Shown here: positions 1 to 7,646 of the stretch, in pieces
Numbering within the stretch: position 1 is the first letter of the stretch
How the letters are laid out: every line of letters starts with the position of its first letter
Assembly (NCBI GenBank): GCA_009663005.1
Contig: VIGQ01001603.1
Span: 10,001 to 20,000 of the forward strand
DNA from: Actinidia chinensis
Lineage: Eukaryota > Streptophyta > Magnoliopsida > Ericales > Actinidiaceae
DNA: 10,000 nucleotides
Direction: 5' to 3'
Made by a program: the position numbers and the translations under genes
The notes under the pieces: generated by a model
Databases searched by the model: none
Seen by the model: the letters and a program-made list of their open reading frames with translations, nothing else
Told to the model about the DNA's origin: nothing

Positions 1-19
1 ACACATATATATAGCGCGC

Positions 20-185
20 TCGTGGTAGTACGATAGGATTGCCCCCGTGGCCTCTTGCTAGCCGACACACATTTTATGGGTTGAGGGCTTTATTTAAAAA
101 TAAAATAAGCCATAATTAGCCAGCTCAACCACAAAATGTGTGGATGGAGAGGCCACGGGAGGCCGATCCCGCGGTACTATCACGA
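20..185. repeat. Imperfect long foldback (MITE-like or hairpin-forming element)
   Basis: The two halves of this segment are imperfect reverse complements. Matching blocks, in order from the outside, are 20-31 with 174-185 (one mismatch), 44-55 with 148-159 (CCCGTGGCCTCT, exact), and 66-75 with 133-142 (CACACATTTT, exact). The centre is itself a small hairpin, GGCTTTATTT against AAATAAAATAAGCC, at about 86-111. The right arm carries extra bases near the loop. It is much more G/C-rich than its surroundings and sits between TA dinucleotide tracts, as would fit insertion into a TA-rich target. No coding capacity is seen. It could be a degenerate non-autonomous DNA transposon or a hairpin-transcript locus; sequence alone does not decide. 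Confidence 0.7.
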
Positions 186-208
186 CATACTCCTGTGGGA
201 TACTACTC

Positions 209-256
209 ATATATATATATATATCTATAGATATTATATATATATATTATATATTA
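209..256. repeat. TA dinucleotide microsatellite, interrupted
   Basis: An almost pure alternating A/T tract with short interruptions such as CTATAGAT. A shorter ACACATATATATA tract lies at the very start of the window, on the other side of the foldback. Confidence 0.85.
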
Positions 257-1010
257 GATTTTTTTTTGTTTCTTTTTCAAAGTATAATTAAAAAAATTTT
301 TTGGGTTTTTGTTTGATTTCCTTTTTTTTTCTGTGTTCATTTTTGTTTTCTGCATTTTAAAAAAATGTTTCACCCCTTTACTTCTAGAAAAGCTCGTTTT
401 GTAGGAAAAATGTTTTCTTTTTTTATTTTCTAGAGAAATTGATTCCTGCTTTACAGAAACAGCCAAAAAAATAGTTTTCTGCAAAAAATGTAAATAAACT
501 GTTTTTGAAATAGAAAAGCTGAAACATAAATTGTTTCTTAAAAACAGTTTTACTTTTTAATAGAATTTTTTTTAAAAAATAGAAAAATCTATGAATAAAA
601 GGGCTAAAAAAAGAAACTATTTCAAAACAATTTTGAAATTTTTCCTATTTTTGAAGCAGTTTTTTTTTTTTCTGTTTTCAAAAATAGTTTCTGAAAATAT
701 TTTTTCTGATAACATTTTTTTATCGTTTACAATTTCTGTCTTCTATTTTGAAAAAAAAAATTTTAGAAGCAAAACTGTTCTTGAAAACAGTTTCTATTTT
801 TTTAAAAAAAAATAGTTTTGTTTGTAAAAGGGATTTTTTTAAAAAAATAAAAAATGATGGCAGTGGCAGTCGTGATGAGTGGTGGCGATAGTTAGTGGAC
901 ATTTTTGTTGTGCAAGTGATAAAATTAGAGAATTACCAATCCTTAAAATGAAAAGAATGATAATTCCATTTGCAATGTTTATTCCGGTGTTTTTTACGAA
1001 CCAAACATTT
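257..1010. repeat. Extremely A/T-rich repeat tract, probable decayed DNA transposon
   Basis: This stretch is mostly runs of A and T in which short words such as GAAACAGTTTT, AAAAACAGTTTT and AAAATAGTTT recur on both strands, so it can fold on itself at many places. At about 854-900 there is a G-rich island reading ATGGCAGTGGCAGTCGTGATG. A closely similar island, ATGGCGGCAGTGGTGGTGAG, occurs at 4136-4155 inside a second A/T-rich inverted-repeat element. The right end has ACCAAACAT at 1000-1008, the complement of the ATGTTTGGT found at the left end of that second element. No matching left end was found here, so the boundaries are approximate. Open frames across it are Phe/Lys-rich low-complexity translations and are not genes. 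Confidence 0.5.
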
Positions 1011-1061
1011 GAAGATTATGTTTGATACATATAACTTTTAAGATCCCCCCCAAAAATAAGG

Positions 1062-1732
1062 GGTGATTCTATTTGGACTCAAAGAATTCTCTCCAACATC
1101 ATTTTATAATTTGGATAAATATCACTGATTTTTCTTAAAGTTTTTGTTAATTATAGTCACTTACCCTCTATAGTTTTTTTAAAATAGTGTTGATTTCTTT
1201 TTTACTTTTGAAACTATTATCAAGACACTTTACTAGAGCTACTTTTTTTTATATAAATAACAAGATTGTCCTTAAATTAAGTATTCAAAGTATTTTTTTT
1301 AACACACCAATTAAAATAGATAAACATTCTCTTTTTTTCTCAAAACACTATTTATTTGTAAATTACTATATTTTTTTATCAATATTTTTTTTTAAAAAAT
1401 AATCTAAATTATTTACTTTTTAAAGTATTCCCGATCAAAGGTTTAACTTAAAAAGTAAATCTTGTTATCCAATTTTTTATTACAAAAATAAAGACAATCT
1501 TGATTAAAAAAAATATGAAAGTTCAAAAATAAGGGCAACATTGTCATTTTTAATAAAAAAAATTTACTCCTGACAGAATCTTGATAATAATTTTAAAAAT
1601 AAAAAAGTCAGTGTTATTTTCAAAAATACAAGAGATGTGGCTGTATTTATCAAAAGCTTTAATAAAATTAATGATTATTAATAAAAAAAAATGGAATCTA
1701 AAGAAAAACTTTTTGATCCAAATAGAATCACC
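1062..1732. mobile_element. Non-autonomous DNA transposon candidate with 16-bp terminal inverted repeats
   Basis: The left end GGTGATTCTATTTGGA (1062-1077) and the right end TCCAAATAGAATCACC (1717-1732) are exact reverse complements, giving a 671-bp unit. Inside are further inverted pairs: ACAAGATTGTC near 1260 against GACAATCTTG near 1493, and a tight hairpin at 1411-1460. The interior is A/T-rich and has no plausible transposase; open frames inside are lysine/isoleucine/phenylalanine-rich shadows. Flanks are A/T-rich (AAAATAAG on the left, AAATAGAA on the right) and give no clean target-site duplication, so the superfamily cannot be assigned. Size and structure fit a large MITE or foldback element; the lack of a duplication suggests age. 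Confidence 0.7.
1411..1460. repeat. Strong hairpin inside the 1062-1732 element
   Basis: ATTTACTTTTTAAAGT (1411-1426) pairs with AACTTAAAAAGTAAAT (1445-1460) with about two mismatches around an 18-base loop. It lies inside the 671-bp element and adds to its foldback character. No T-tract terminator role applies in plant DNA. Confidence 0.7.
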
Positions 1733-2029
1733 AAATAGAAGACACACTAAAAAGTTTTTAATTCTCAAATAGACTTCAACAATTCGTTCCTTCCTACATG
1801 AGGGATGAGAAAAAACTTATATATTTAAAGAAATTGATTTTTGTACTTGAAAATTTTAATTTTTGGCTCTAAATTTTTATAAAAGGAGGAGTTGCAGAAA
1901 TTAACACTAATATGGTTTGATTTAGTACTCCTATTTGGAGTGCAGAAATCAATTTTAGAGTTGTAGAATTAATTTTCTATTTAAATTACTAGTTAATAAG
2001 ACGATGGATGAATAATACTGAATTAAAAT
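1733..2029. other. A/T-rich intergenic stretch
   Basis: Nothing coding is visible between the 671-bp element and the promoter-like region. The segment has the direct or inverted words ACTCCTATTTGGAGTGCAG and TTGTAGAATTAATTTTC, but no feature I can name. Confidence 0.5.
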
Positions 2030-2364
2030 TATATATTTAATTTGATCTCGCAATCAACTCTGGGTAGTTCGTAATCCTTCCAAACTTTAACTGCGATGCT
2101 CTTGTCCGTCTTATCTGCTGCAACGGATCCCGCTTACTTGGCCTCACTCTTCTCGCTCTTCCACAGCCGCTCCCAACTCCAAAATATTAACATCTCCATC
2201 TCCATACTAGAATTTACATAATCCGTGTCTTTTGTTTGCAATTAGGGCTAGGGTTTGTGCCAAGACTCCCAACTTTCTGTCCAGATATTGACAATCAATT
2301 TTCGAATCTTCTCTGCAATTAGGGTTCGATGCATGACTTGAGTTTTTTTCTTCTGAGGGGGATC
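2030..2364 (+). promoter_or_regulatory. Putative promoter and long 5' leader of the HSP20-like gene
   Basis: A TATA-like word TATATTTAA (2032-2040) is followed by cytosine/thymine-rich patches (2138-2180, for example CCTCACTCTTCTCGCTCTTCC) typical of plant transcription start areas. A telo-box-like TAGGGTTT lies at 2249-2256. The word GCAATTAGGG occurs twice, at 2238-2247 and 2315-2324, the second running into GGTT. Composition shifts here from A/T-rich to mixed, leading into the coding-like island. I see no good run of alternating GAA/TTC blocks that would make a heat-shock element. An upstream ATG at 2329 is in the same frame as the ATG at 2365, adding 12 residues. The start site is an inference. 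Confidence 0.45.
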
Positions 2365-2874
2365 ATGAGTGTTCACCCAGCACCCAGAAGCGGAACATTA
2401 CGCTGGCGATACGACGTCGCTTCGGCCCTGTCGGAGGCGAAGCAGAAGAAAGCTCGACGACTCCCTCACATCTTCTCCAAGGTCCTCCGAGCTTCCCTCC
2501 AGCAGCCGCAAGACATCTCGTCCAAGAAAACCTCCGATCGCTTCCGATTCGTCGTCAACACGACGACATCGGCGGCGAGGAATATCAGGCCCACACGGAT
2601 AGAGAATCTACCCGTGGGTTTCACGAAGATCGTGATCAAGGCACCGAATTTCTCGATCTGGCGGGTGGTGGAATTGGAGCTCGACATGTGGGCGGTTCCG
2701 GCTTCCCTCTTCGACGAAACCGGAGAGTGGCTACGTCGCGTTAGTGACGGCCGAGCTCGTCGTGACGGTGCCGAAGATGTTAATTTTGGTGGATCAATGT
2801 TGATGATGGGAAGAAGTTGGGGCGAAGGGAATGGTGGTACGGAGCGGACGTCTTGGTCGTGTACATTATTTTGA
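2365..2874 (+). pseudogene. HSP20-like (alpha-crystallin domain) protein, apparently frameshifted
   Basis: An intronless coding-like island clearly richer in G+C than its surroundings. The chosen ATG at 2365 begins MSVHPAPRSGTLRWRYDVA, which fits the arginine-rich N-terminus with 'LRWRY' and 'RLPHIFSKVL' that I recall from plant-specific HSP20-like chaperone-superfamily proteins. The next block, LPVGFTKIVIKAPN, fits the start of the alpha-crystallin fold. After LELDMW (ending 2691) the open frame turns into unlikely residues. Skipping one base, G2692, gives RFRLPSSTKPE followed by AELVVTVPK (2693-2776), which matches the expected end of the domain (…WRFRLP…, …ELVVTVPK). The restored-frame reading meets TGA TGA at 2801-2806. 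A GRLGRVH tail at 2846-2866, in that same frame, resembles the GRLVLVQ-like ends I recall for this family. The uninterrupted original frame ends at 2874. This suggests a pseudogene, though a one-base sequencing or assembly error at GGG (2690-2692) could explain the first break. Family assignment is from memory of motifs; function (small heat-shock-like chaperone, probably cytosolic, no signal peptide seen) is inferred. Confidence 0.65.
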
Positions 2875-3028
2875 TACGCTACTCTTGTCTTTTCAATTTC
2901 TGCTGGTTGAAAGTTAAATTATCGTTTGAAAAATATTCGTAGAATCTGTCTTGAACGCTTTACGGTTCAATGAAGATTTGCTTTTCGGTATATATATGTT
3001 GGATCCCCTCATTTCGTGCTTTTTTATT

Positions 3029-3057
3029 GGTATGCTTGAAATCTTGTTAATTTGGTT
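3029..3057. repeat. Direct repeat, copy 1 (partner at 3290-3317)
   Basis: GGTATGCTTGAAATCTTGTT followed by AATTTGGTT. The copy at 3290-3317 differs by one substitution (T to C) and one missing A. After both copies come a TACGT word, a GTAGATA/ATAGACA word and a purine-rich patch in the same order, so the pair may mark an old tandem duplication with an offset of about 261 bp. Confidence 0.75.
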
Positions 3058-3289
3058 CTGCTTTTTTTGGGGTGGTACGTTTTTGTAGATATTGATTTGG
3101 TTCTAAAGAAGAGGAGAAAGAAAATGATAGGCGAATCAAAAAGGAAACTTTACTTGATTACACATGGCTTCTTCCATTCATATCACGATTGTGTAAAAGT
3201 TTGTCGGTGGCCACCCCCCAATCTGTTCTGATGGGCTTTAACTTTCAGGGTCTTTTATAATATTTGCTTCCTCTTCTATTTCCTTTAAT

Positions 3290-3317
3290 GGCATGCTTGA
3301 ATCTTGTTAATTTGGTT
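3290..3317. repeat. Direct repeat, copy 2 (partner at 3029-3057)
   Basis: GGCATGCTTGAATCTTGTTA followed by ATTTGGTT, nearly identical to the first copy 261 bases upstream. Divergence outside this core is large. Confidence 0.75.
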
Positions 3318-3379
3318 AGGGAGTTCTGTTTTCCTTTATATGGATTGGGCAAGATTGCCATTACGCTACGTATTTTCCT

Positions 3380-3395
3380 CATAGACATGTCTATG
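3380..3395. repeat. Perfect 16-bp palindrome
   Basis: CATAGACATGTCTATG is its own reverse complement. It is a possible dimer-binding site or chance; no adjoining promoter elements support a regulatory role. Confidence 0.6.
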
Positions 3396-3919
3396 TATAT
3401 GTTCAATGGAGAGGAAGAAGGGGAAAAAAAAGGAAAGATATGAAAGAAAAATTCTTGAACCTTTCTCTGGATTCGTCATGGTGGTGTGCATCTTTTGTAG
3501 AATTTTTTCTGAAACGTCTAAGTAAATATCATGTTTAATTATGTGTGCATTTGAATTTTAACTAGTTCGGAGGTTGATTTATGGTGCCTAATAATTTCTG
3601 CATGAAGATGCATACTACCACCTATTTTTTTAGCCCTTGTTTGACTTGATGTATTCAAACGTTGTTCTAGATATTTTACTATTTATGTCAAATTCAATCA
3701 CAATCTTGTATTTATATCTTTACTTGTCAAAAGATTCACGCAAAATGTACCTTAAACTCAATTATTTTATCACTTCTCTCCAAAGTTTGAATTATTAGTT
3801 TTAAGTTTTTAGCAAAAATATTGAAGATTGGACTCTATTTGTTGAGGACTTAGGATCGGATTATCTTTTAATGATACCCAATTTTACTGGAAAAATAAGA
3901 TATAATTAGAAAAGGAAGG

Positions 3920-4380
3920 GTATGTTTGGTAACATTTTCACTTTTATTTTTTGGTGTTTGTTTATTTTTATTTGGTTTTGTTTTATTTTTTTCTACAAAC
4001 AGAAACGAAAACATGCTTGTGTTCACCTTTTTTTAACAATTAAAAATAAAAAGAGTGTTTTTGTTCACCTTTTTTTAAACTAATTAAAAATAAAATATGG
4101 TTTTTGTTCACTTTTTTTTTAAACTAATTAAAAGAATGGCGGCAGTGGTGGTGAGACGTAGATCATAAGTAGCGCAGTGGTGGTGGTTGAAAAAATTTGG
4201 ATGACAAATTTTGTAAACAAATTTGAACCAAAACAAAAATATTTTTTTTTTCTATTTTCACTATTTTTAAAAATATATTAGTAATTTTGCCTTATTGTAT
4301 TTATAAATACCAATACAAATATTTTTTTGTTTTCATTTATAAAAAAAACAAAACAAAAATAAAACAATTAACAAACATAC
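3920..4380. mobile_element. Non-autonomous hAT/MITE-like element with 13-bp inverted ends
   Basis: The left end GTATGTTTGGTAA (3920-3932) and right end TTAACAAACATAC (4368-4380) pair at 12 of 13 positions. Sub-terminal zones are also complementary in style: TTGGTTTTGTTTTATTTTT on the left, and AAAACAAAACAAAAATAAAAC on the right. The 461-bp interior holds a three-copy tandem repeat and a G-rich island, ATGGCGGCAGTGGTGGTGAG, shared with the tract near 854-900. There is no coding capacity. Ends reading 'GTTTGGTAAC' are, from memory, common among plant hAT-type MITEs, but no 8-bp target duplication is visible, so the superfamily is a guess. Confidence 0.6.
4021..4133. repeat. Three-copy tandem repeat, unit about 42 bp
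   Basis: The phrase GTTCACCTTTTTTT followed by an AATTAAAAATAAAA-like segment starts at 4021, 4063 and 4106 (periods of 42 and 43). The third copy is cut short by the G-rich island. It is internal to the 3920-4380 element and probably arose by slippage. Confidence 0.8.
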
Positions 4381-5974
4381 ATGTAACCCCCACCCCCCAT
4401 ATGTGAAGTATCAGAACTCTTCTTCTCAACTAGAGGAGAGTTTTAGAGGATGGGTTGATGCTTTTAGATGACTTTCATGAATGGATTGCACATTCCACCT
4501 GAAAATTTATATTCCAGTATTTATTCCGTCTTTATGTTTTTCAACTAAATGTTCCGTCTTTCTCTCTCGAATTTCTGTTTTGGCTTTTCACAGCGGCGTT
4601 GCTTTCTCTCTTTATTTTCTTATATTTTGCTGTTTACGAAGCTAATGTTTAATTTGTTAGAACTTCCGTGAGCTCTCATCTGCAGCTTCTTTGCGGCCCC
4701 AACCAATTCGCTTAAAATTGTGCTATGCAAGTGTTTGTAAACCTCTGATATCTATGTGGTCCCACTTTGTACTGTCTCATATCTCTTGTTTCCTGTTTTC
4801 CAAGTCTTTCGATTATTGTCACCACCGTCTCCTCGACATCATGTCAGTGCTGCTGCATCTTCTCTACCTCTCACTTATCAGGACTTCCTCTGGAGTTGCT
4901 TTTTCTCCAAGTACAGGAAATCTAGTAGATTGGGGAAAGGTTTACGAAGGCCACAAATAGAGAAAAACCGGATGTGAGAAACAAACTGCGCTTACTAGTG
5001 GCCCGGCATTACATTTTGTATCAGAGAGTGGGTCTCCCCATCATTATAGTGCCCGCTTAATGGCGGCATATTTCATACTTTTTGCACCAAAATAACCCGT
5101 CTGAACGTTCTAGAGGTTTTTGATTTCAATCTGTGTCTCGAAGAGAATGAAAGCCGTACGATTTATCCAGGACATAACTGCTTGTCCATTTCAGATTATT
5201 CGAGTCTCAGTTTTTTTTTCCACTTGGTGTTAAAGCCTCAGTTATGAGGTGATAGTTCCACGGCCTAATGTTCCAGGCAGGCTTGTTGGCAACGTTTGAA
5301 GTCAATGAAGTTTCTTATCCATGATTGTGCCATGGATCTTAGATGAATATGGTTCAACTAGTGTCGGTTACTCGAATTCATTTTACCAAGACTAACAAAA
5401 AGTGGAGATAAGACTGCATACCATTCCGCTATAAGCAGGAGCGTTTATGTGTTTTAGTACACACGATCAGTAACATTATTGCAGCTCAATAGATTATCCG
5501 GTTATGAATTGCCAGAATGAAATTCGCCCTTATTCCAAGCAATTGCCTGACCGAATGCCCCTCCCTCCCTATACTTGTGCACCACATCGATTATGAGGTA
5601 TTCTTTTTCTTGTAAATGATCTTGAAAAGGTTAAAGACCAAGAAACTAAAAAATACAAATAGAAAACTTCAAAAAGGTTGAAATGATCTTTCTTTTAGAA
5701 GATTCGGCACTACAGAAAGTTGAATGGAATCCCCACATGAATTAAATTAAGTTCATTGTCAATAGAGTTTCAAAGATGAGGACACAAAAAGAGCTGAAAT
5801 CTTATCCAGTTAGGAATTGTGGAACACCCCAGATCTAGGGGAAACAAATGTATAAAACAAAAAAAATTAAGAATTTTTACACACACAAGACAACATTTAC
5901 TCGTTCATTGCATGCAAGTTGTTTTACTACGTGGATGAAGAATACAAGTTAACATCAAAGATGCCATACCTACA
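4381..5974. other. Mixed-composition stretch with no recognisable gene
   Basis: Less A/T-rich than the neighbouring repeats, with several splice-like signals such as GCTTGTCCATTTCAG (ending 5194) and CATTATTGCAG (ending 5483). Short open stretches exist: 4756-4977 without an ATG start, and 5474-5596, which reads about 40 codons including DYPVMNCQNE. None shows a motif or family I know, and stops break every frame. It could hold exons of a spliced noncoding RNA, untranslated exons, or a badly decayed transposon. I see nothing firmer. Confidence 0.4.
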
Positions 5975-6226
5975 ATTTATAAGTAGGGTTACGTGTCTTC
6001 AGAAAATTACTAAAATACCCTTATAAAATAATCGTGAACCACATAACTTGGTGAACAACACTGTTAGAAATTTTATAAGGAGGATTGCATGTCTTTAGAA
6101 AATTACTAAAGTACTCTTAAAAAAAATTCGTGAACCACATAACTTTGTGATAGTACTATCAAAAATACATCTCAATACCCTTATAAAAAAATTCGGACCA
6201 CGTGGTAACATACTATTAGATTCCAC
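5975..6226. repeat. Degenerate tandem array, unit about 95 bp, 2.6 copies
   Basis: Copy 1 (5975-6069) and copy 2 (6070 to about 6166) both run ATTTATAAG, a GTGTCTTCAG/ATGTCTTTAG word, AAAATTACTAAA, then CGTGAACCACATAACTT. The third, partial copy (about 6169-6226) has AATACCCTTATAAAA and a CGGACCACGTGGTAACA version of the CGTGAACCACATAACTT block. Divergence of roughly one base in five to ten marks it as old. No coding frame runs through it. Confidence 0.8.
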
Positions 6227-6987
6227 ACTTTATACCCTACACCCTTTTTCTCTTCGATAATCAAGTTGTGGCTGATTGGTTTGCTTGTTTCTTTAAAACA
6301 CGGATGTTGAAAAACCCAGCTTCGTGCCATAATTGCACAAATGGGTATCCAATTCAAGTTCCACTTTCCTTGTGCTTTCATTTTCTGTTTTATGGTTGTG
6401 TTCATATTCTTGTATGGAGGATTGTGCTGGATCAGATAGTTATATTTTTGGTCCATCGTTTTTTGTTTTCTTTTGTTCTTGTAATGAAAAAGGGTAGGGT
6501 CTTTGAATTGTTTTCTCTTTACTAACCTCACGTAGTGCTTGTCCTTGTGGTTTATTACTAAGAAGCTATAATTTGTAAGTGTGCTTTTCAGAAAAACTGA
6601 AGAAAGTGTGCTTTTCCCTCTTTTATCTTGACAATTGTATCCAGTTTTTACTAGTATGGGACCGGACTTGTTAAGATTAAGAGTTTGAAATTTAAAGCAC
6701 GTTAGCAGAAACCTGACCTATGATATAATCGTTCACTATAACGGCATGTTGAAAAAATTATTTTAAAAAATATAAATTAATCTGATATTAATAATCTACA
6801 TTTATCTCTAAAAAAAAAAATAATGTATTCTTAAAATTATACTTGCTATTGCAAAACATGGTTTAATTACGTGAATAACAATAAATCTTTCAACAAATCA
6901 ATTGATTCATTCGACCTTTTTTCCCCCTCTTTTGTTCTTTGCAGATGGACCACCCTTCAAGTTGGGTAAATGCACATATCCCTTTAG
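6227..6987. other. Intergenic stretch with weak coding-like fragments
   Basis: A run of open codons near 6256-6300 reads DNQVVADWFACF, faintly like the C-terminal 'N-x-V-A-D-W-L-A' motif of plant retrotransposon RNase H domains, but nothing around it supports this. The direct repeat GTGTGCTTTTC occurs at 6578 and 6606. A pyrimidine-rich tract ending TTTGCAG (6944) followed by ATG looks like a splice acceptor, but no exon is recognisable after it. Bases 6740-6900 are plain A/T-rich sequence. Confidence 0.35.
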
Positions 6988-7199
6988 GAGTCCATGAAGT
7001 TTATCATTATTTATTCCACCTGTGTTGTCATTTTGCCTTCATTAGCTCTACAAAAAGTTTCACCACCTTTGCCTTTAAGTAAAGCAGGTGGGAACATCAT
7101 AAAATGCTAATGCTCTAAATTATTGTGTTGTCAAAGTGGCTACAATAATTATGAATTTATGATATTTCCCACGAATCATACCCCATTAGTCATGGACTC
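6988..7199. repeat. Imperfect foldback of about 212 bp
   Basis: GAGTCCATGA (6988-6997) and TCATGGACTC (7190-7199) are exact reverse complements. Inner pairs include TTCATTAG near 7038 with CTAATG near 7108, and CACCACC near 7061 with GGTGGGAAC near 7087; the tip is CCTTTAAGTAAAG. The right arm is longer and carries an unpaired insert that repeats TGTGTTGTCA, already present in the left arm. It resembles an aged MITE or a long hairpin precursor; no mature small-RNA claim can be made from sequence alone. Confidence 0.55.
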
Positions 7200-7388
7200 T
7201 GCACTGCCTTCCATTAATATTATTGCTTATGGATTTTAAGAATATATTGTGCGTGTTTGTTGTAATTGAAACTTATGTTAAAAACTGTTTATTCAAAGCA
7301 AGATTTAAAAAAAGTATAAAAAGAGTTCTAAAAAAATATTTTTTTAGAAATTTTTAAACTGTGTTTAGCCCCTAAAGTTATACTATAG

Positions 7389-7646
7389 TCAGGTTCAATT
7401 TGGGCTATAGTTTTTTTTTTTACCTCGTTGGTTTCTAATTTTGTTTTAGATTTTTTTTCCACATAGGATAAGATGGTTTTATTCGCTTTATTGATTTTTT
7501 TCAAATTAGTGACTGTTTTATATTTTTGGACTCATCTTTTTAAGAACCGAAAATTAAAATTTGATAAAAAACGAAAACAGTTTACTAATTTAAAAAAATG
7601 TTGAAAACCAGGATGTTAAAAAAAAAAAATATAGTCCCAAACCTGA
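7389..7646. mobile_element. Foldback/MITE-like element of about 258 bp
   Basis: The left end TCAGGTTCAATTTGGGCTAT is matched by TATAGTCCCAAACCTGA (7630-7646) in reverse complement, with a four-base offset and a following poly-T/poly-A pair on the two sides. An inner pair, AAATTAGTGACTGTTTT (7503-7519) with AAAACAGTTTACTAATTT (7574-7591), also matches closely. There is no open frame inside. Target duplication is not evident. The paired ends and size fit a short non-autonomous DNA transposon. Confidence 0.6.

Larger units (their letters stand above)
2875..3919. other. 3' flank of the HSP20-like gene, noncoding
   Basis: No open frame of note on either strand. Composition is thymine-rich with purine-rich patches (GAAGAGGAGAAAGAAAATG near 3108 and GAGAGGAAGAAGGGG near 3410). 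It could contain the 3' untranslated region of the upstream gene and old duplicated sequence. No polyadenylation signal could be chosen with confidence. Confidence 0.5.

Noticed and set aside
254..902. Several 60-76 residue open frames on both strands
   Set aside because: They are Phe/Lys/Asn-rich translations of A/T homopolymer tracts, overlap on opposite strands and have no motif.
1187..1772. Open frames on both strands inside the 671-bp inverted-repeat element
   Set aside because: Low-complexity Ile/Lys/Phe composition, mutually overlapping, and no transposase or other recognisable residues.
2310..2335. GGGTTCGATGC resembling a tRNA T-loop
   Set aside because: No acceptor stem, D-arm or anticodon arm can be found upstream at the right spacing.
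2369..2687. Overlapping frames across the HSP20-like island on both strands
   Set aside because: Shadows of the real frame: the plus-strand shadow is an Arg/Ser-rich shift product, and the minus-strand one has no family resemblance.
4691..4977. Two overlapping plus-strand open frames of 73-89 codons
   Set aside because: They begin at TTG or GTG rather than ATG, overlap each other, and show no domain. The Ser-rich text near 4840-4960 did not resemble a family I know.
5474..5596. Short open frame with DYPVMNCQNE after a splice-acceptor-like TTATTGCAG
   Set aside because: About 40 codons, no recognised motif and no partner exon found.
6181..6531. Opposed open frames of 85 and 116 codons, the plus one starting VVADWFACF
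   Set aside because: The plus frame lacks an ATG, and the resemblance to a retrotransposon RNase H end rests on about six residues. The minus frame overlaps the tandem array and has no motif.
6945..7082. ATG-started 45-codon frame directly after a TTTGCAG acceptor-like site
   Set aside because: It runs into the foldback at 6988-7199 and has no family resemblance, so it is more likely chance.
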